DNA from: Thalassotalea euphylliae | GTDB lineage: Bacteria > Pseudomonadota > Gammaproteobacteria > Enterobacterales > Alteromonadaceae | Direction of reading: 5' to 3' | Assembly: GCF_003390335.1 (NCBI RefSeq) | Contig: NZ_QUOU01000001.1 | Coordinates: forward strand, 2,232,001-2,296,000 | Length of the DNA stretch: 64,000 nucleotides | Shown: positions 9,157-18,655 of the stretch, in pieces | How the letters are laid out: every line of letters starts with the position of its first letter | Position numbering within the stretch: the stretch's first letter is position 1 | Notes under the pieces: generated by a model | What the model was told of the DNA's origin: nothing | What the model saw: the letters and a program-made list of their open reading frames with translations, nothing else | The model's database searches: none | Translations under genes and position numbers: made by a program

Positions 9157-9187
9157 AAAAAACCGCGCTGTTAAGTGCGGTTTTTTT
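9157..9187 (+). terminator. Terminator of TonB receptor 1
   Basis: AAAAAACCGC (9157-9166) pairs with GCGGTTTTTT (9177-9186), with a 10-base loop and a T-run. It starts 33 bases after the stop codon. The remaining gap up to 9540 holds the operator/promoter at 9410-9445 and nothing else I recognise. Confidence 0.8.
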
Positions 9188-9409
9188 ATGCATGTCATTT
9201 ACTTGTCTCCTGTTTGTTATCAATTGTTACGCGTAAATACCTCAACATTTAGTCAACATAGCTGAAATAAATTTGTTTATTTTCGTTTGAATCGGCATTA
9301 GAATACGCGGCGTTTTACTTGCCAAAAGCAGTAGCAGTAGGCTTTGCAAGAGATTTTTGTACGTATTACTAAATGTTGCGAATTGTAAATGTACGTACAG
9401 GCTATTTCC

Positions 9410-9445
9410 TGACCAAATAGACAAATTGTAATCATATTGTAAAAT
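9410..9445 (+). promoter_or_regulatory. Operator overlapping the promoter of TonB receptor 2
   Basis: Operator TGACCA-AA-TAGACA (9410-9423) is identical in all 14 bases to the one before receptor 1. -35 TAGACA (9418-9423) and -10 TAAAAT (9440-9445) are 16 bases apart. Downstream leader bases diverge until AAAATTAAAACCAAGGA just before the start, which is again shared. Confidence 0.65.
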
Positions 9446-9540
9446 AACTGTGCTTTAATGACGTCAGTCACAAAAGTGAAACAAGTGTTTAGTTGTGAAC
9501 TTCACAAAAGCATAAAAAAATTAAAACCAAGGAAAATATG

Positions 9541-12500
9541 ATGAAAAGTCATCGTCTCTCAAGAATTGCTGGTGCGGTAGTTGTCGCGCTTGGCATGACA
9601 ACTTCAGCTATGGCAGCTGATACAGCATCTAGCATTCGAGGCACTATTTTTGGCCCTGATGGCAACGTTGCACCGGGTACAACCATTGTTGTAATCCACG
9701 AGCCAACAGGCACGCGTAAAACCGTAACGGCTAACGAAAGCGGTAGCTTCTTAGCGAAAGGTTTACGTGTTGGCGGTCCTTACAAGGTGATCATCGACTC
9801 TGACGAGTACCGCGACGCTGAAATTGAAAATATTTACCTTTCACTAGGTGAAACGCAGCGTATCGATCGCCAGTTAGAAAGCGACAATACAGAAACTATT
9901 GTTGTAACTGGTAGCCGAGTTTTATTCAATTCGACCGCAAGTGACAGCTACTTCAACTCAGAAGACATCACGTCAACGCCAAGCTTGAACCGCGATCTTA
10001 AAGACGTTGTTCGCAACAACCCATTAGTTGTTATTAAGCCGGGTAGCGAAAGCCAAATGACGATTGCGGGTTCTAACCCTCGCATGAACTCAATCAGCAT
10101 CGACGGTATTCCATTGAACGATGATTTTGGTCTGAACAACAATGGTTACCCAACTCAACGTAACCCATTTCCACTTGACGCACTTGACCAAGTAACGGTA
10201 AGTGTTGCACCAACACATGCGAAATCGAGCGGTTTTACGGGTGGCGCGGTTGATGCGGTATTCAAATCTGGTACGAACGAATTTCACGGCAACATGTTCT
10301 TCGAAAGAACAAGTGATGCTTTAGCGGGCACACCTAAAGATGACGGCGTAGACGTACCAATCGAATTTGAAGAAGAGAACTATGGCTTCACGTTAGGTGG
10401 CCCGATCATTGAAGACAAATTATTCTTCTTTGGTGCATACGAAAAATACGACTCTCCACAAGTACTAGAATACGGCCCAACTGGTTCTAGCAAAGGTGCT
10501 AACAAAACGACTGCAACAGTCGGTGATGTCGCAGCAGTACAAGAGATTGCTAACCGCGTTTACGGTGTTTCTGAAATCGGCTCTGCTGAAAGTCAACCAC
10601 AACTAGAAGATGAAAAATACATCATCAAACTAGATTGGAACATCAATGATGATCACCGTGCGAACTTCGTTTACATGTTTAACGAAGGTAATGACACGCG
10701 TAACACGACGACCAGCGAGCGTGAATTACGTTTAGACTCTCACTGGTACAACAATACGCAAGAGTTAAAGAACTACAGTGCTAAGCTTTACTCTGACTGG
10801 ACAGCTGACTTCTCTTCAGAAATTAGTATTACACGTAAATCAGTAGAGACAGGCCAAATTTCACTTCGCAGTGAGCTAGGTTTAGGTGATATCACCATCA
10901 ACAATATCGATACCGATAACGATGGTGAGTCGGGTTCAATCGCGTTTGGCTCTGACCAATTCCGCCACTCGAACTCGTTAAGCAATGATTTAACAATTCT
11001 AAAGTTTGACGGTACTTACTTATACGAAGATCACGCGATTGATTTTGGTATTGATTACAAAATTTTAGAAATTGAGAACCAATTCTTACCAAACTCACGT
11101 GGTACAACGACTTTCGATTCATTAGCTGACTTCGAAAACCGCCTAGTGTCGGAGTACACCTACGAAAACGGTTTAGGTAACGACCCATTAGCCGTGGCTG
11201 CTACCTTTGAACGTAAAGACTTAGCGCTTTACATCAATGATACTTGGGACTTCAATGACGAATTAACACTGTCATTTGGTTTGCGTTACGAGCGCTTATC
11301 GTCAGACGATAAACCAACGTTCAACCAAGGTTTACTTGACCGTACAGGTTTTGACAACACCTTTAACTTAGATGGCGTTGACATTATCTTACCTCGCTTT
11401 GGTTTCACATACCTTTACAGCGATGACGTTACTTTCCGCGGTAGTGTTGGCCGCTTTGCGGGTGGTAATCCAAATGTTTGGATTTCAAACTCATACTCAA
11501 ACGATGGTGTCAGTGCACAGCGCTTTGGTCAACGTGATTTTGAAGCGCCAGCAAACATCCTAACAACGCCAACGCCAGAAGCGATTGCTGCTATTGATAG
11601 TGGTACTCGTGGCAGCGTGACGAACTTTATCGATCCTAACTTCGATATCCCGTCACAGTGGACTTACATGCTTAACTCAGACGTAACGTTAAACATTCCA
11701 TACTTAGGTGATGGTTACGCTTGGACAACAACGGCAATCTACACAGAGAAAGAAAATTCAGCTGAGTGGATCAATGCAGCATTGCTTCAAGAAGGCGACG
11801 TAGTAGGCTCTACATCAAGTGGCGCACTTCCTTTCTACGATACGCGTGAACTAGAAATCATGCTAACCAACGCCGATCGCGACGGTCGCTCAGTGATTCT
11901 AAGTACAGGTATTGCAAAAGAGTGGGATAATGGCCTTAGCTTCGATATGTCATACACGCATCAAGACATTACTGAAGGTAACCCGGGCAGTTCTTCGACA
12001 GCGCGCAGTAACTACCGTTTCGGTCACTTCTTAGATCACCAAGAAACACAAATCGGTACTTCACCGTTCGAAACAGAGCACCGTTTTGTATTTAACTTGG
12101 GTTACAAAACTGAGTTCTTCGAAGGTTACGCGACACGCTTTAACTTATTCTTCGAACGTCACTCAGGCTCTGCTTACAGCCACTTAGTTGATTTGACTAA
12201 CCTACAAGGCGGTCGCTTCTTCAACCAAGACTTGATCCAACCTTCTGGTTTCTTCACCACATTTGGCGGTAACTACTTAGCGTACGTACCAACAGCAAAT
12301 GATCCAAATGTAAGATACGAAGGCGTGACTGAGCAAGAAGTACTAGCTCACTTCGACAGCTTAGGGCTTTCAGGTTTCGCTGGTGGTCATGTTGACCGCG
12401 GTCAAGCGCAATCTCCTTGGGTAACTAACTTAGATCTTTACATCTCGCAAGAGTTACCAGGTCTAATGGATGGTCACAAAGGTGAAGTTTACTTCGTAGT

Positions 12501-12699
12501 TAATAACTTATTGAACCTAATCGACTCATCTAAAGGTAAAGTATACCGTCAGAACTTCAATACTAGCGAAGTTATCCAAATGGATATCGACGCGTCTACA
12601 GGTCAGTACATCTACGGTGATATCTTGAGCGATGACTTTACGTTTGAAGCACGTGATTCAGCGTACCGTATCAAGATTGGTGTTAAGTACACTTTCTAA
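9541..12699 (+). CDS. Oar-like TonB-dependent outer-membrane receptor 2
   Basis: 1052 residues from the second of two adjacent ATGs. That start aligns with receptor 1 and sits 7 bases after AAGGA. Signal peptide ends near AMA (about 27). A carboxypeptidase-regulatory-like domain (about 32-112) is followed by TonB-box-like IVVTG, a plug with SISIDGIPLNDDFGL, and a barrel ending YRIKIGVKYTF. It is a paralogue of receptor 1 from signal peptide to terminal Phe, sharing NPNVWISNSYSNDG and other blocks, but lacks its two plug cysteines (GGAVDAV replaces the CNINAV region). The shared promoter, leader and signal peptide show an old tandem duplication. The two may handle related substrates, possibly nucleic-acid fragments. 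The substrate is inferred from context only. Confidence 0.9.
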   Translation: MKSHRLSRIAGAVVVALGMTTSAMAADTASSIRGTIFGPDGNVAPGTTIVVIHEPTGTRKTVTANESGSFLAKGLRVGGPYKVIIDSDEYRDAEIENIYLSLGETQRIDRQLESDNTETIVVTGSRVLFNSTASDSYFNSEDITSTPSLNRDLKDVVRNNPLVVIKPGSESQMTIAGSNPRMNSISIDGIPLNDDFGLNNNGYPTQRNPFPLDALDQVTVSVAPTHAKSSGFTGGAVDAVFKSGTNEFHGNMFFERTSDALAGTPKDDGVDVPIEFEEENYGFTLGGPIIEDKLFFFGAYEKYDSPQVLEYGPTGSSKGANKTTATVGDVAAVQEIANRVYGVSEIGSAESQPQLEDEKYIIKLDWNINDDHRANFVYMFNEGNDTRNTTTSERELRLDSHWYNNTQELKNYSAKLYSDWTADFSSEISITRKSVETGQISLRSELGLGDITINNIDTDNDGESGSIAFGSDQFRHSNSLSNDLTILKFDGTYLYEDHAIDFGIDYKILEIENQFLPNSRGTTTFDSLADFENRLVSEYTYENGLGNDPLAVAATFERKDLALYINDTWDFNDELTLSFGLRYERLSSDDKPTFNQGLLDRTGFDNTFNLDGVDIILPRFGFTYLYSDDVTFRGSVGRFAGGNPNVWISNSYSNDGVSAQRFGQRDFEAPANILTTPTPEAIAAIDSGTRGSVTNFIDPNFDIPSQWTYMLNSDVTLNIPYLGDGYAWTTTAIYTEKENSAEWINAALLQEGDVVGSTSSGALPFYDTRELEIMLTNADRDGRSVILSTGIAKEWDNGLSFDMSYTHQDITEGNPGSSSTARSNYRFGHFLDHQETQIGTSPFETEHRFVFNLGYKTEFFEGYATRFNLFFERHSGSAYSHLVDLTNLQGGRFFNQDLIQPSGFFTTFGGNYLAYVPTANDPNVRYEGVTEQEVLAHFDSLGLSGFAGGHVDRGQAQSPWVTNLDLYISQELPGLMDGHKGEVYFVVNNLLNLIDSSKGKVYRQNFNTSEVIQMDIDASTGQYIYGDILSDDFTFEARDSAYRIKIGVKYTF

Positions 12700-12721
12700 A
12701 ACTAGCTTGTCTTAAAGCCTT

Positions 12722-12750
12722 AAAAACCGCGCTATTTAGCGCGGTTTTTT
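12722..12750 (+). terminator. Terminator of TonB receptor 2
   Basis: AAAAACCGCGCTA (12722-12734) pairs perfectly with TAGCGCGGTTTTT (12737-12749), a 13-pair stem ending in a T-run. It begins 23 bases after the stop codon. Confidence 0.9.
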
Positions 12751-12794
12751 ATTTTTCGCTAGTAATTAAACGGTGAGTATTTTATCATTAAACC

Positions 12795-12808
12795 TGACCA
12801 TGTGGTCA
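12795..12808. promoter_or_regulatory. Perfect RutR-type operator upstream of cdd-deoA
   Basis: TGACCA-TG-TGGTCA is a perfect 6+6 palindrome with a 2-base centre. It extends by one more pair (C at 12794, G at 12809). It equals the core of the E. coli RutR consensus TTGACCANNTGGTCAA. It lies 130 bases before the cdd start. I could not fix the exact -35/-10 here. Confidence 0.75.
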
Positions 12809-12937
12809 GTATGAATTAAAGCTCGGCTATACCAACAGAGAAAATGATGTCAGTTGGGAACATTGAACTTTGCATGGTCTATCAATTTAGGCTTAATTAT
12901 ATCGACGTATATAAAAATACAACAAGTGGTAATCGAA

Positions 12938-13342
12938 ATGACACAAGAAACTTGGCACCAATTAAAACAGTCAGCCAAGCTAGGCTTTGATCGCGCATAC
13001 GCGCCATATAGCAACTTTCAAGTTGGCGCGGCAGCCACTGATGACCATGGCAATGTTTTCTTTGGTTGTAATGTAGAAAATGCATCTTACGGTTTAACTG
13101 TGTGTGCTGAACGCAACTGTATTGCGCAAGCTGTTATCAATGGCAGCCAAACGTTAACGCAAATAGTGGTTTACACAGAGCAAGAAAAACTGACGCCACC
13201 TTGTGGCGCTTGTCGTCAAGTCATCGCAGAATTTATGGCACCTGAGAGTGAAGTCAAAGCAATGAATCACTTAGGTAATGAAAAAACATGGACGGTTGCT
13301 CAATTATTGCCAGATGCATTTACCCCTAAAGATCTACTCTAG
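12938..13342 (+). CDS. cdd: Cytidine deaminase (homotetrameric type)
   Basis: 134 residues, the size of short tetrameric cytidine deaminases, not the longer E. coli form. Catalytic/zinc motifs are VCAERN (Cys and the proton-shuttle Glu) and PPCGACRQVIAEF (two zinc cysteines). Substrate contacts appear in NFQVGAA and FGCNVENASYG. The start chosen is ATG at 12938. A TTG further upstream would add 28 residues with no family counterpart. It deaminates cytidine and deoxycytidine to uridine and deoxyuridine in the cytoplasm. It is followed 80 bases later by deoA, and a perfect RutR-type operator lies upstream. Confidence 0.93.
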   Translation: MTQETWHQLKQSAKLGFDRAYAPYSNFQVGAAATDDHGNVFFGCNVENASYGLTVCAERNCIAQAVINGSQTLTQIVVYTEQEKLTPPCGACRQVIAEFMAPESEVKAMNHLGNEKTWTVAQLLPDAFTPKDLL

Positions 13343-13422
13343 CGGCTTGGAAAGATAGTAAGTAGTGCGCCACCGCGCGTTTAATGAAAATTAACAAACA
13401 CATACAAATCAAAGAGAAACAT

Positions 13423-14736
13423 ATGTTACTTCCACAAGAAGTGATTCGCGTAAAACGCAATGGCGGCGAATTAACTCAAGAACAAATTCAGTTTTTTGTC
13501 GATGGTATTACGAACGGCCAGTTTAATGACGCACAAGTTGGTTCTATGGCCATGGCAATTTTCCAAAAAGGCATGGCAACACAAGAAATCGTGTCTTTTA
13601 CCCAAGCCATGATGCACTCAGGTACGGTATTGAGCTGGCCTGAGCTAGATAGACCGATTGTCGATAAGCACTCTACTGGTGGTGTCGGCGATAAAGTTAG
13701 CTTTATGCTAGCTGCAATTGTGGGCAGTTGTGGCGCTTACATGCCGATGATCGCAGGTCGTGGTCTAGGGCATACAGGTGGCACGGTCGATAAATTAGAA
13801 GCCATTGCTGGTTTTAACACTCAGCCAACTATCCCTGAATTTAAAGCATTAGTGAAAGAACTTGGTATTGCTATTATTGGCCAAACCAATGACTTAGCAC
13901 CGGCTGACAAACGCTTATACGGTATTCGTGATATCACTGCAACGGTTGAGTCTATTCCACTAATTACAGGCTCGATTTTATCGAAGAAGCTTGCATCAGG
14001 TTTAGATGCGTTAGTGATGGATGTTAAAGTTGGCAATGGTGCCATGATGCAAAATATGGATGATGCTGTGGCACTTGCACAAAGCATCGCCAATGTGGCT
14101 AATGGTGCTGGTGTAAAAACCCAAGCAATTATTACCGACATGAATCAGGTATTAGGTAACAGTGCGGGTAATGCGTTAGAAATTATCGAAACTGTCGATT
14201 ATCTAACAGGCGCCTATCGTGAAGAGCGTTTGCACAATGTTACTGTTCGTCTAGCGCAAAGCATGTTGATCAACACAGGCATTGCTGGCAATGAAGCACA
14301 GGCACTAGAAAAAATTAATCATGCATTAGATTCTGGCGCTGCGGCTGAATTATTTAGTCGTATGATCCATCGCATGGGCGGCCCAGCTAACTTACTTGAA
14401 TCACCTTGGGATTCAATGACTAAAGCTAACAATATGTTAGACGTCACAGCACCACAAGACGGTTACATTGCGGGTATGGATACGCGTGATATTGGCTTAA
14501 CTATTGTCGGTATGGGCGGTGGCCGTACGGCTAACGATCAAGCGATTGACCACACCGTAGGGTTTGATCAAATCCAGCCAATTGGTACTAAAGTGTCTAA
14601 GGGTGACGTTGTCGCTCGTGTTCACGGCAAAGATCAGGCACAAGCCGAGTCAGCGGCAAAACAATATCTTGCGGCATTAAGCTTTAGCGAACAAGCCGTT
14701 GAAGCACCACCGGAAATTTATCAAATCATTAGTTAA
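13423..14736 (+). CDS. deoA: Thymidine phosphorylase
   Basis: 437 residues, as in E. coli DeoA (440). The start is ATG at 13423 (MLLPQEVIRVKRNGGEL), not the upstream ATG at 13384, because family members begin with this segment. The phosphate/nucleoside motif is KHSTGGVGDKVSFMLAAIVG. GRGLGHTGGTVDKLEAI is the thymidine phosphorylase signature. The C-terminal lipoyl-like domain has VGMGGGRTANDQAIDHTVG. It splits thymidine (and deoxyuridine) with phosphate into base and 2-deoxyribose-1-phosphate, which DeoB and DeoC process. It lies in an apparent operon with cdd. Its stop codon sits in the first unit of a 12-base tandem repeat. Confidence 0.95.
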   Translation: MLLPQEVIRVKRNGGELTQEQIQFFVDGITNGQFNDAQVGSMAMAIFQKGMATQEIVSFTQAMMHSGTVLSWPELDRPIVDKHSTGGVGDKVSFMLAAIVGSCGAYMPMIAGRGLGHTGGTVDKLEAIAGFNTQPTIPEFKALVKELGIAIIGQTNDLAPADKRLYGIRDITATVESIPLITGSILSKKLASGLDALVMDVKVGNGAMMQNMDDAVALAQSIANVANGAGVKTQAIITDMNQVLGNSAGNALEIIETVDYLTGAYREERLHNVTVRLAQSMLINTGIAGNEAQALEKINHALDSGAAAELFSRMIHRMGGPANLLESPWDSMTKANNMLDVTAPQDGYIAGMDTRDIGLTIVGMGGGRTANDQAIDHTVGFDQIQPIGTKVSKGDVVARVHGKDQAQAESAAKQYLAALSFSEQAVEAPPEIYQIIS

Positions 14737-14790
14737 CTAAGTAGTTAACTAAGTAGTTAAATAAGTGGTTAAACAAGTGATTAGATAAGT
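14731..14790. repeat. Five 12-base tandem repeats spanning the deoA stop codon
   Basis: Units start at 14731, 14743, 14755, 14767 and 14779. The first two are identical (AGTTAACTAAGT). The rest decay progressively: AGTTAAATAAGT, GGTTAAACAAGT, GATTAGATAAGT. The first unit supplies the TAA stop of deoA. This looks like slippage-generated repetition after the gene. Confidence 0.9.
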
Positions 14791-14814
14791 CTGCCGCCAA
14801 AGACGGTAGAAAAT

Positions 14815-14849
14815 AAAACGGCCACTTCAAATTGAAGTGGCCGTTTTTT
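14815..14849. terminator. Bidirectional terminator between deoA and tdk
   Basis: AAAACGGCCACTTCAA (14815-14830) and its exact reverse complement (14832-14847) form a very long stem with a tiny loop. It has T-runs in both orientations, serving the convergent deoA and tdk transcripts. Confidence 0.92.
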
Positions 14850-14914
14850 ATATTCATCGAACTAAATCAAGTTAATCTAAATCGACTTAACCGCTGTTAG
14901 CTTTTTTATTGGTA

Positions 14915-15490
14915 CTACCAAACTAGCGCTTTAAAGTGCTTGCGACACAGCGATTCGTACCTGTCATTACCACCCACTTCGACTTGCGCACCAGCAGTGA
15001 CTGCTTTACCGGTTTCGTCAATACGGGCAACAAAGTTAGCTTTTTTACCACAATGGCAAATCGTTTTTAGCTCAATCAGCTTATCAGCCCAAGCGAGTAG
15101 GGCGGCACTGCCGGTGAATGTGTTACCTAAAAAGTCGGTGCGAATACCGTAAGCGAGTACCGGAATTTTCAGTAAGTCGACAACGTCAGTTAATTGCTTT
15201 ACCTGCTGCTGCGTCAAAAACTGAGACTCATCGACGAGTAGGCAATCTACTTTTGCTGTTTCATTAGCATGGCAAAGGGCTTGATAAAGATCAGTGTGCT
15301 CGTCAAATAGCTGAGCATCAGCATCTATACCCAAGCGTGACGTAATTTTGCCTTGCTGATATCTATCGTCGAGTTTTGCGGTAAACAACACACACTGCAT
15401 ACCGCGCTCGCGATAATTGTAGGCCGATTGTAATAGGTGCGTTGATTTACCGGCATTCATTGCTGAATAATAAAAATAAAGTTGTGCCAT
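14915..15490 (-). CDS. tdk: Thymidine kinase (type II)
   Basis: 191 residues. The P-loop is [20 protein letters not shown]. The Walker B/catalytic region is [10 protein letters not shown]. The lasso-like thymidine-binding segment has [18 protein letters not shown]. Zinc-site cysteines are seen in CHCGKKANF and in CRKHF at the C-terminus. It phosphorylates thymidine or deoxyuridine to the monophosphate for DNA synthesis, competing with DeoA for the same substrate. It is the last gene of the reverse-strand operon udk-nupC-deoC-tdk, 62 bases after deoC. Confidence 0.95.
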   Translation of the reverse strand: MAQLYFYYSAMNAGKSTHLLQSAYNYRERGMQCVLFTAKLDDRYQQGKITSRLGIDADAQLFDEHTDLYQALCHANETAKVDCLLVDESQFLTQQQVKQLTDVVDLLKIPVLAYGIRTDFLGNTFTGSAALLAWADKLIELKTICHCGKKANFVARIDETGKAVTAGAQVEVGGNDRYESLCRKHFKALVW

Positions 15491-15552
15491 TTACTTATAC
15501 CATTTATTGCACTCGGTGCTTTTTCTTCTTATTAATTGCAATTTACATTGGC

Positions 15553-16338
15553 TTAATAGCTACTTGATGATGCATCGCTGCGAGTATTGTGGCCAAGCGT
15601 ATCCAATAAGTTGTTAAGCAAGCCACTGGCACCAAAACGAAAACGTTGGCTATCAATCCAATCATCACCGAGTAGATTCGCTGCCATGTCGATATAGACT
15701 TTTGCATCCTCAGCACTGCGCACGCCACCAGCGGCTTTAAAGCCAACATTTGGATTGGTCGCTTTAATCGCCTCTAGCATCACTTTTGCAGCTTGTGGTG
15801 TGGCATTAACAGCAACTTTTCCCGTAGATGTTTTGATAAAGTCAGCACCTGCGTTAATACAAATTTCACTTGCTTGGCGGATCAATTCATCTGTTTTTAA
15901 CTCGCCAGTTTCAATGATCACTTTAAGGACGACATCGGCTTTTTCACATACTTGTTTGCACGCTTTGACCATGTCAAAACCGATACTATCGTTACCTGCC
16001 ATTAGGGCTTGGTAAGGGAACACTAAGTCAACTTCATCGGCACCATAAACGATCGCCGCACTCGTTTCTGCTACAGCAATCGCAAGGTCGTCACCGCCAC
16101 CAGGGAAGTTGGTGACGGTTGCAATTTTAATGTTTGCTGCGTTTAACTCGCTCAATTTCTTTTTCGCATGTGGAATAAAGCGCGGATAAATACAAATAGC
16201 AGCCGTATCGCCTGCAACGCTGTGTGCTTGGCTACACAGCACCTCGATATCGGCAACCGTTTCTTTATCAGTTAGGCTGGTTAAATCCATCAAGGCTAAA
16301 GCTTGCTGGGCGTAAGTGGTTAATGCTGATTCACTCAT
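15553..16338 (-). CDS. deoC: 2-deoxyribose-5-phosphate aldolase
   Basis: 261 residues, the length of E. coli DeoC. The Schiff-base lysine is in [15 protein letters not shown]. The catalytic relay includes [11 protein letters not shown] (Asp) and [15 protein letters not shown] (second Lys). [13 protein letters not shown] is the usual first strand. It cleaves deoxyribose-5-phosphate to acetaldehyde and glyceraldehyde-3-phosphate, feeding glycolysis. This is the last step of deoxynucleoside breakdown after DeoA/DeoD and DeoB. It is encoded 15 bases downstream of nupC, so it is almost certainly co-transcribed. Confidence 0.95.
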   Translation of the reverse strand: MSESALTTYAQQALALMDLTSLTDKETVADIEVLCSQAHSVAGDTAAICIYPRFIPHAKKKLSELNAANIKIATVTNFPGGGDDLAIAVAETSAAIVYGADEVDLVFPYQALMAGNDSIGFDMVKACKQVCEKADVVLKVIIETGELKTDELIRQASEICINAGADFIKTSTGKVAVNATPQAAKVMLEAIKATNPNVGFKAAGGVRSAEDAKVYIDMAANLLGDDWIDSQRFRFGASGLLNNLLDTLGHNTRSDASSSSY

Positions 16339-16353
16339 GATAAAACTCTTTAA

Positions 16354-17598
16354 TTATAAACTGATAAAAACACCGGCAATGGCGGCGCTCATTAAGTTGG
16401 CTAATGTGGCTGCAATCATTGCACGTACACCCAAACGGGCGATGTCCGGGCGGCGACTTGGTGCCATTGAACCAATTCCCCCAAGCAAAATTGCAATAGA
16501 AGAAAGGTTAGCGAAGCCGCACAGTGCAAAGGTGATAATGGCTTGGGTGGTAACGCTTAGGTTTTCTTTTACTTCAATAAACTGGGCATAAGCAAAAAAC
16601 TCGTTAACCACGATTTTCTGGCCAATAAAACTGCCGGCTTGGAGCATTTCATCAACTGGGACGCCAACGATAAAGGCGATAGGTGCAAATAAATAGCCCA
16701 ATATCCATTCAATGGTGATACCTTCAAAGCCAAATAGACCTGTTACCCCTTGAACTATGCTATTTAGTAAGGCGATTAGAGCAATAAATGCCAATAACAT
16801 CGCACCAACATTCACGGCCAGTTTCAAACCAGAGGCTGCGCCAGAAGCGGCGGCGTCAATAACGTTAGCGGGTTTTTCCTCGCCGTCACTAAATTCAACG
16901 TTTTGCTCTAATTTTTCGCGAGACTCAGTTTCTGGCATGATGATTTTGGCCATTAATAAGCCACCAGGCGCTGCCATAAACGATGCGGCGATAAGATACT
17001 TTAATTCGACACCTAAGCCAGCGTAACCGGCTAACACAGAGCCTGCAACCGATGCTAAACCACCCACCATAATGGCGAATAGTTCGGAATTACTCATGTT
17101 TTTAATGTAAGGGCGAACCACTAATGGCGCTTCGGTTTGACCAACAAAGATATTAGCGGTCGCCGATAAAGACTCAGGTTTACTGGTCTTGAGGAGCTTT
17201 TGTAAACCGCCCCCAATCACTTTGATCACCTGCTGCATGATGTTTAGGTAATAAAGTACGGCGATCAGTGACGAGAAGAAGATAATGACAGGTAGTACAC
17301 GAATCGCAAAAACGAAGCCGACACCATTGTCAAACATAGCGTCGGTGCCTAAACCGCCGAATAAGAAATCAATTCCCGCTTTAGCAGAATCAATCACATG
17401 TTGAACACCATTTGACATGGACGCGAGTACATCTTTACCAAATGGAATGTAAAGTACAAATGCTCCAAGTAACACTTGCAAACCAAAAGCTAAGCTGACC
17501 GTACGCCAGTTAATATCTCGACGTTTGTAAGAAAGTGCATAGGCAATTGCGAGCAGCGCAACTATACCTAGCACGCCACGCAGTGCTGTTAATTCCAT
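16354..17598 (-). CDS. nupC: Concentrative nucleoside transporter, NupC/CNT family
   Basis: 414 residues with about 8-10 hydrophobic segments. CNT signatures are [20 protein letters not shown], the nucleoside/sodium-binding [23 protein letters not shown], and [20 protein letters not shown] near the C-terminus. The protein carries nucleosides across the inner membrane with a cation gradient. It lies between udk (8 bases upstream) and deoC (15 bases downstream), exactly where an importer for this pathway would be expected. The exact substrate preference, and whether H+ or Na+ is used, cannot be read from sequence by eye. Confidence 0.93.
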   Translation of the reverse strand: MELTALRGVLGIVALLAIAYALSYKRRDINWRTVSLAFGLQVLLGAFVLYIPFGKDVLASMSNGVQHVIDSAKAGIDFLFGGLGTDAMFDNGVGFVFAIRVLPVIIFFSSLIAVLYYLNIMQQVIKVIGGGLQKLLKTSKPESLSATANIFVGQTEAPLVVRPYIKNMSNSELFAIMVGGLASVAGSVLAGYAGLGVELKYLIAASFMAAPGGLLMAKIIMPETESREKLEQNVEFSDGEEKPANVIDAAASGAASGLKLAVNVGAMLLAFIALIALLNSIVQGVTGLFGFEGITIEWILGYLFAPIAFIVGVPVDEMLQAGSFIGQKIVVNEFFAYAQFIEVKENLSVTTQAIITFALCGFANLSSIAILLGGIGSMAPSRRPDIARLGVRAMIAATLANLMSAAIAGVFISL

Positions 17599-17606
17599 AT
17601 ATTCCT

Positions 17607-18260
17607 CTAATTATTGTTATAGGTAAGTTGACGGATTTTGGCTTTTAATACTTCGATAGCCATTCTGTTTTTGCCGCCACGAGTAATGACAATATCAGCA
17701 TGAGCTTTTGCCGGCTCGATGAACTGATAATACATAGGTCTTACGGTTTCTAGATATTGGTTGGTAATTGAATCGATACTGCGACCACGCTCTGCTGTGT
17801 CACGCTTAATGCGTCTAATCAAACAAATATCGAGCGGGGTATCCATGTAAACTTTGATGTCAAAGTGTGATCGCAATTGCTCGTTGGTGAGTAGCATAAT
17901 ACCTTCGATCAGAATAATGCTCGTTGGTTGTATGCTAATGGTATCTTGATTACGAGTATGTGTTTTGTAGCAGTAAGTAGGGCACTCAATTGCCTTTCCC
18001 GATGATAAATCATTCAAATGCTGTGCTAGCAGCTCGTGTTCGAACGCGTTCGGGTGATCGTAATTTGTGCGCACGCGCTCTTCCATTGGCAAATGGTCTT
18101 GTGCACGGTAGTAAGAATCTTCCTTGATGATAGAAATACCTTGCTCTCCTAGTTCAGGTAATAGTTCATCATAAATCGTTTGCGCAAAAAGTGTTTTGCC
18201 AGAGGCCGATGCACCAACAACAGCGATTATAGTTGGCTTAGCTATTTGATCAGCATTCAC
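17607..18260 (-). CDS. udk: Uridine kinase (uridine/cytidine kinase)
   Basis: 217 residues. The P-loop is [16 protein letters not shown]. Also seen are [20 protein letters not shown], then [15 protein letters not shown] (uridine-binding region), [10 protein letters not shown] (Walker B) and the lid [15 protein letters not shown]. It phosphorylates uridine and cytidine to UMP and CMP, saving ribonucleosides for RNA synthesis. It is the first gene of the reverse-strand operon. The 395-base gap to the divergent deoB holds a RutR-type operator (18476-18489), so both operons may share control. Confidence 0.95.
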   Translation of the reverse strand: MNADQIAKPTIIAVVGASASGKTLFAQTIYDELLPELGEQGISIIKEDSYYRAQDHLPMEERVRTNYDHPNAFEHELLAQHLNDLSSGKAIECPTYCYKTHTRNQDTISIQPTSIILIEGIMLLTNEQLRSHFDIKVYMDTPLDICLIRRIKRDTAERGRSIDSITNQYLETVRPMYYQFIEPAKAHADIVITRGGKNRMAIEVLKAKIRQLTYNNN

Positions 18261-18475
18261 TTGGTTAGAAATCCTACTAAAAAGAAAGTAAAAGACAGTT
18301 GAAAAACCGCTTCGTTAATTGTGGCGTATTTTGACGCTTTTTTCGTGATTTTGATAGAGCTTGGACGCCTTGTTATCAATTTCGAACAACTTTTTTAATG
18401 AATTGCCTGAAAACTGACCGTTTGGCTTATTATTAAGCTTGTCTTTCATCGGAAAACTGGTAAATTACCACAACC

Positions 18476-18489
18476 TGACCATTCGGTCA
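18476..18489. promoter_or_regulatory. RutR-type operator between divergent udk operon and deoB
   Basis: TGACCA-TT-CGGTCA matches the palindromic core at 11 of 12 positions. It lies 216 bases before udk and 167 bases before deoB. A weaker look-alike (TGACCG-TT-TGGCTT, 8 of 12) is at 18415-18428. A TATAAT at about 18588 could be a deoB -10 box. Nothing else stands out in 18261-18655. Confidence 0.7.
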
Positions 18490-18655
18490 TGTTTATTTGG
18501 TTTTTAATTAGTGATTGACAAGCAGCCAACGCAACATGGTTTGCTTACAAACTAAACACACAATGTTCATGTTTAATAATGCAAAGGATATAATTTAAAC
18601 ATTGAATGGCGATTAATCGCGATAACGCTTTTGGTTAAGTTAAGTTGAGGTAGCA

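Noticed and set aside
18415..18428. TGACCG-TT-TGGCTT as a sixth RutR-type operator
   Set aside because: Only 8 of 12 positions match and the right half is poor, so I list it as a weak neighbour of the real site at 18476.
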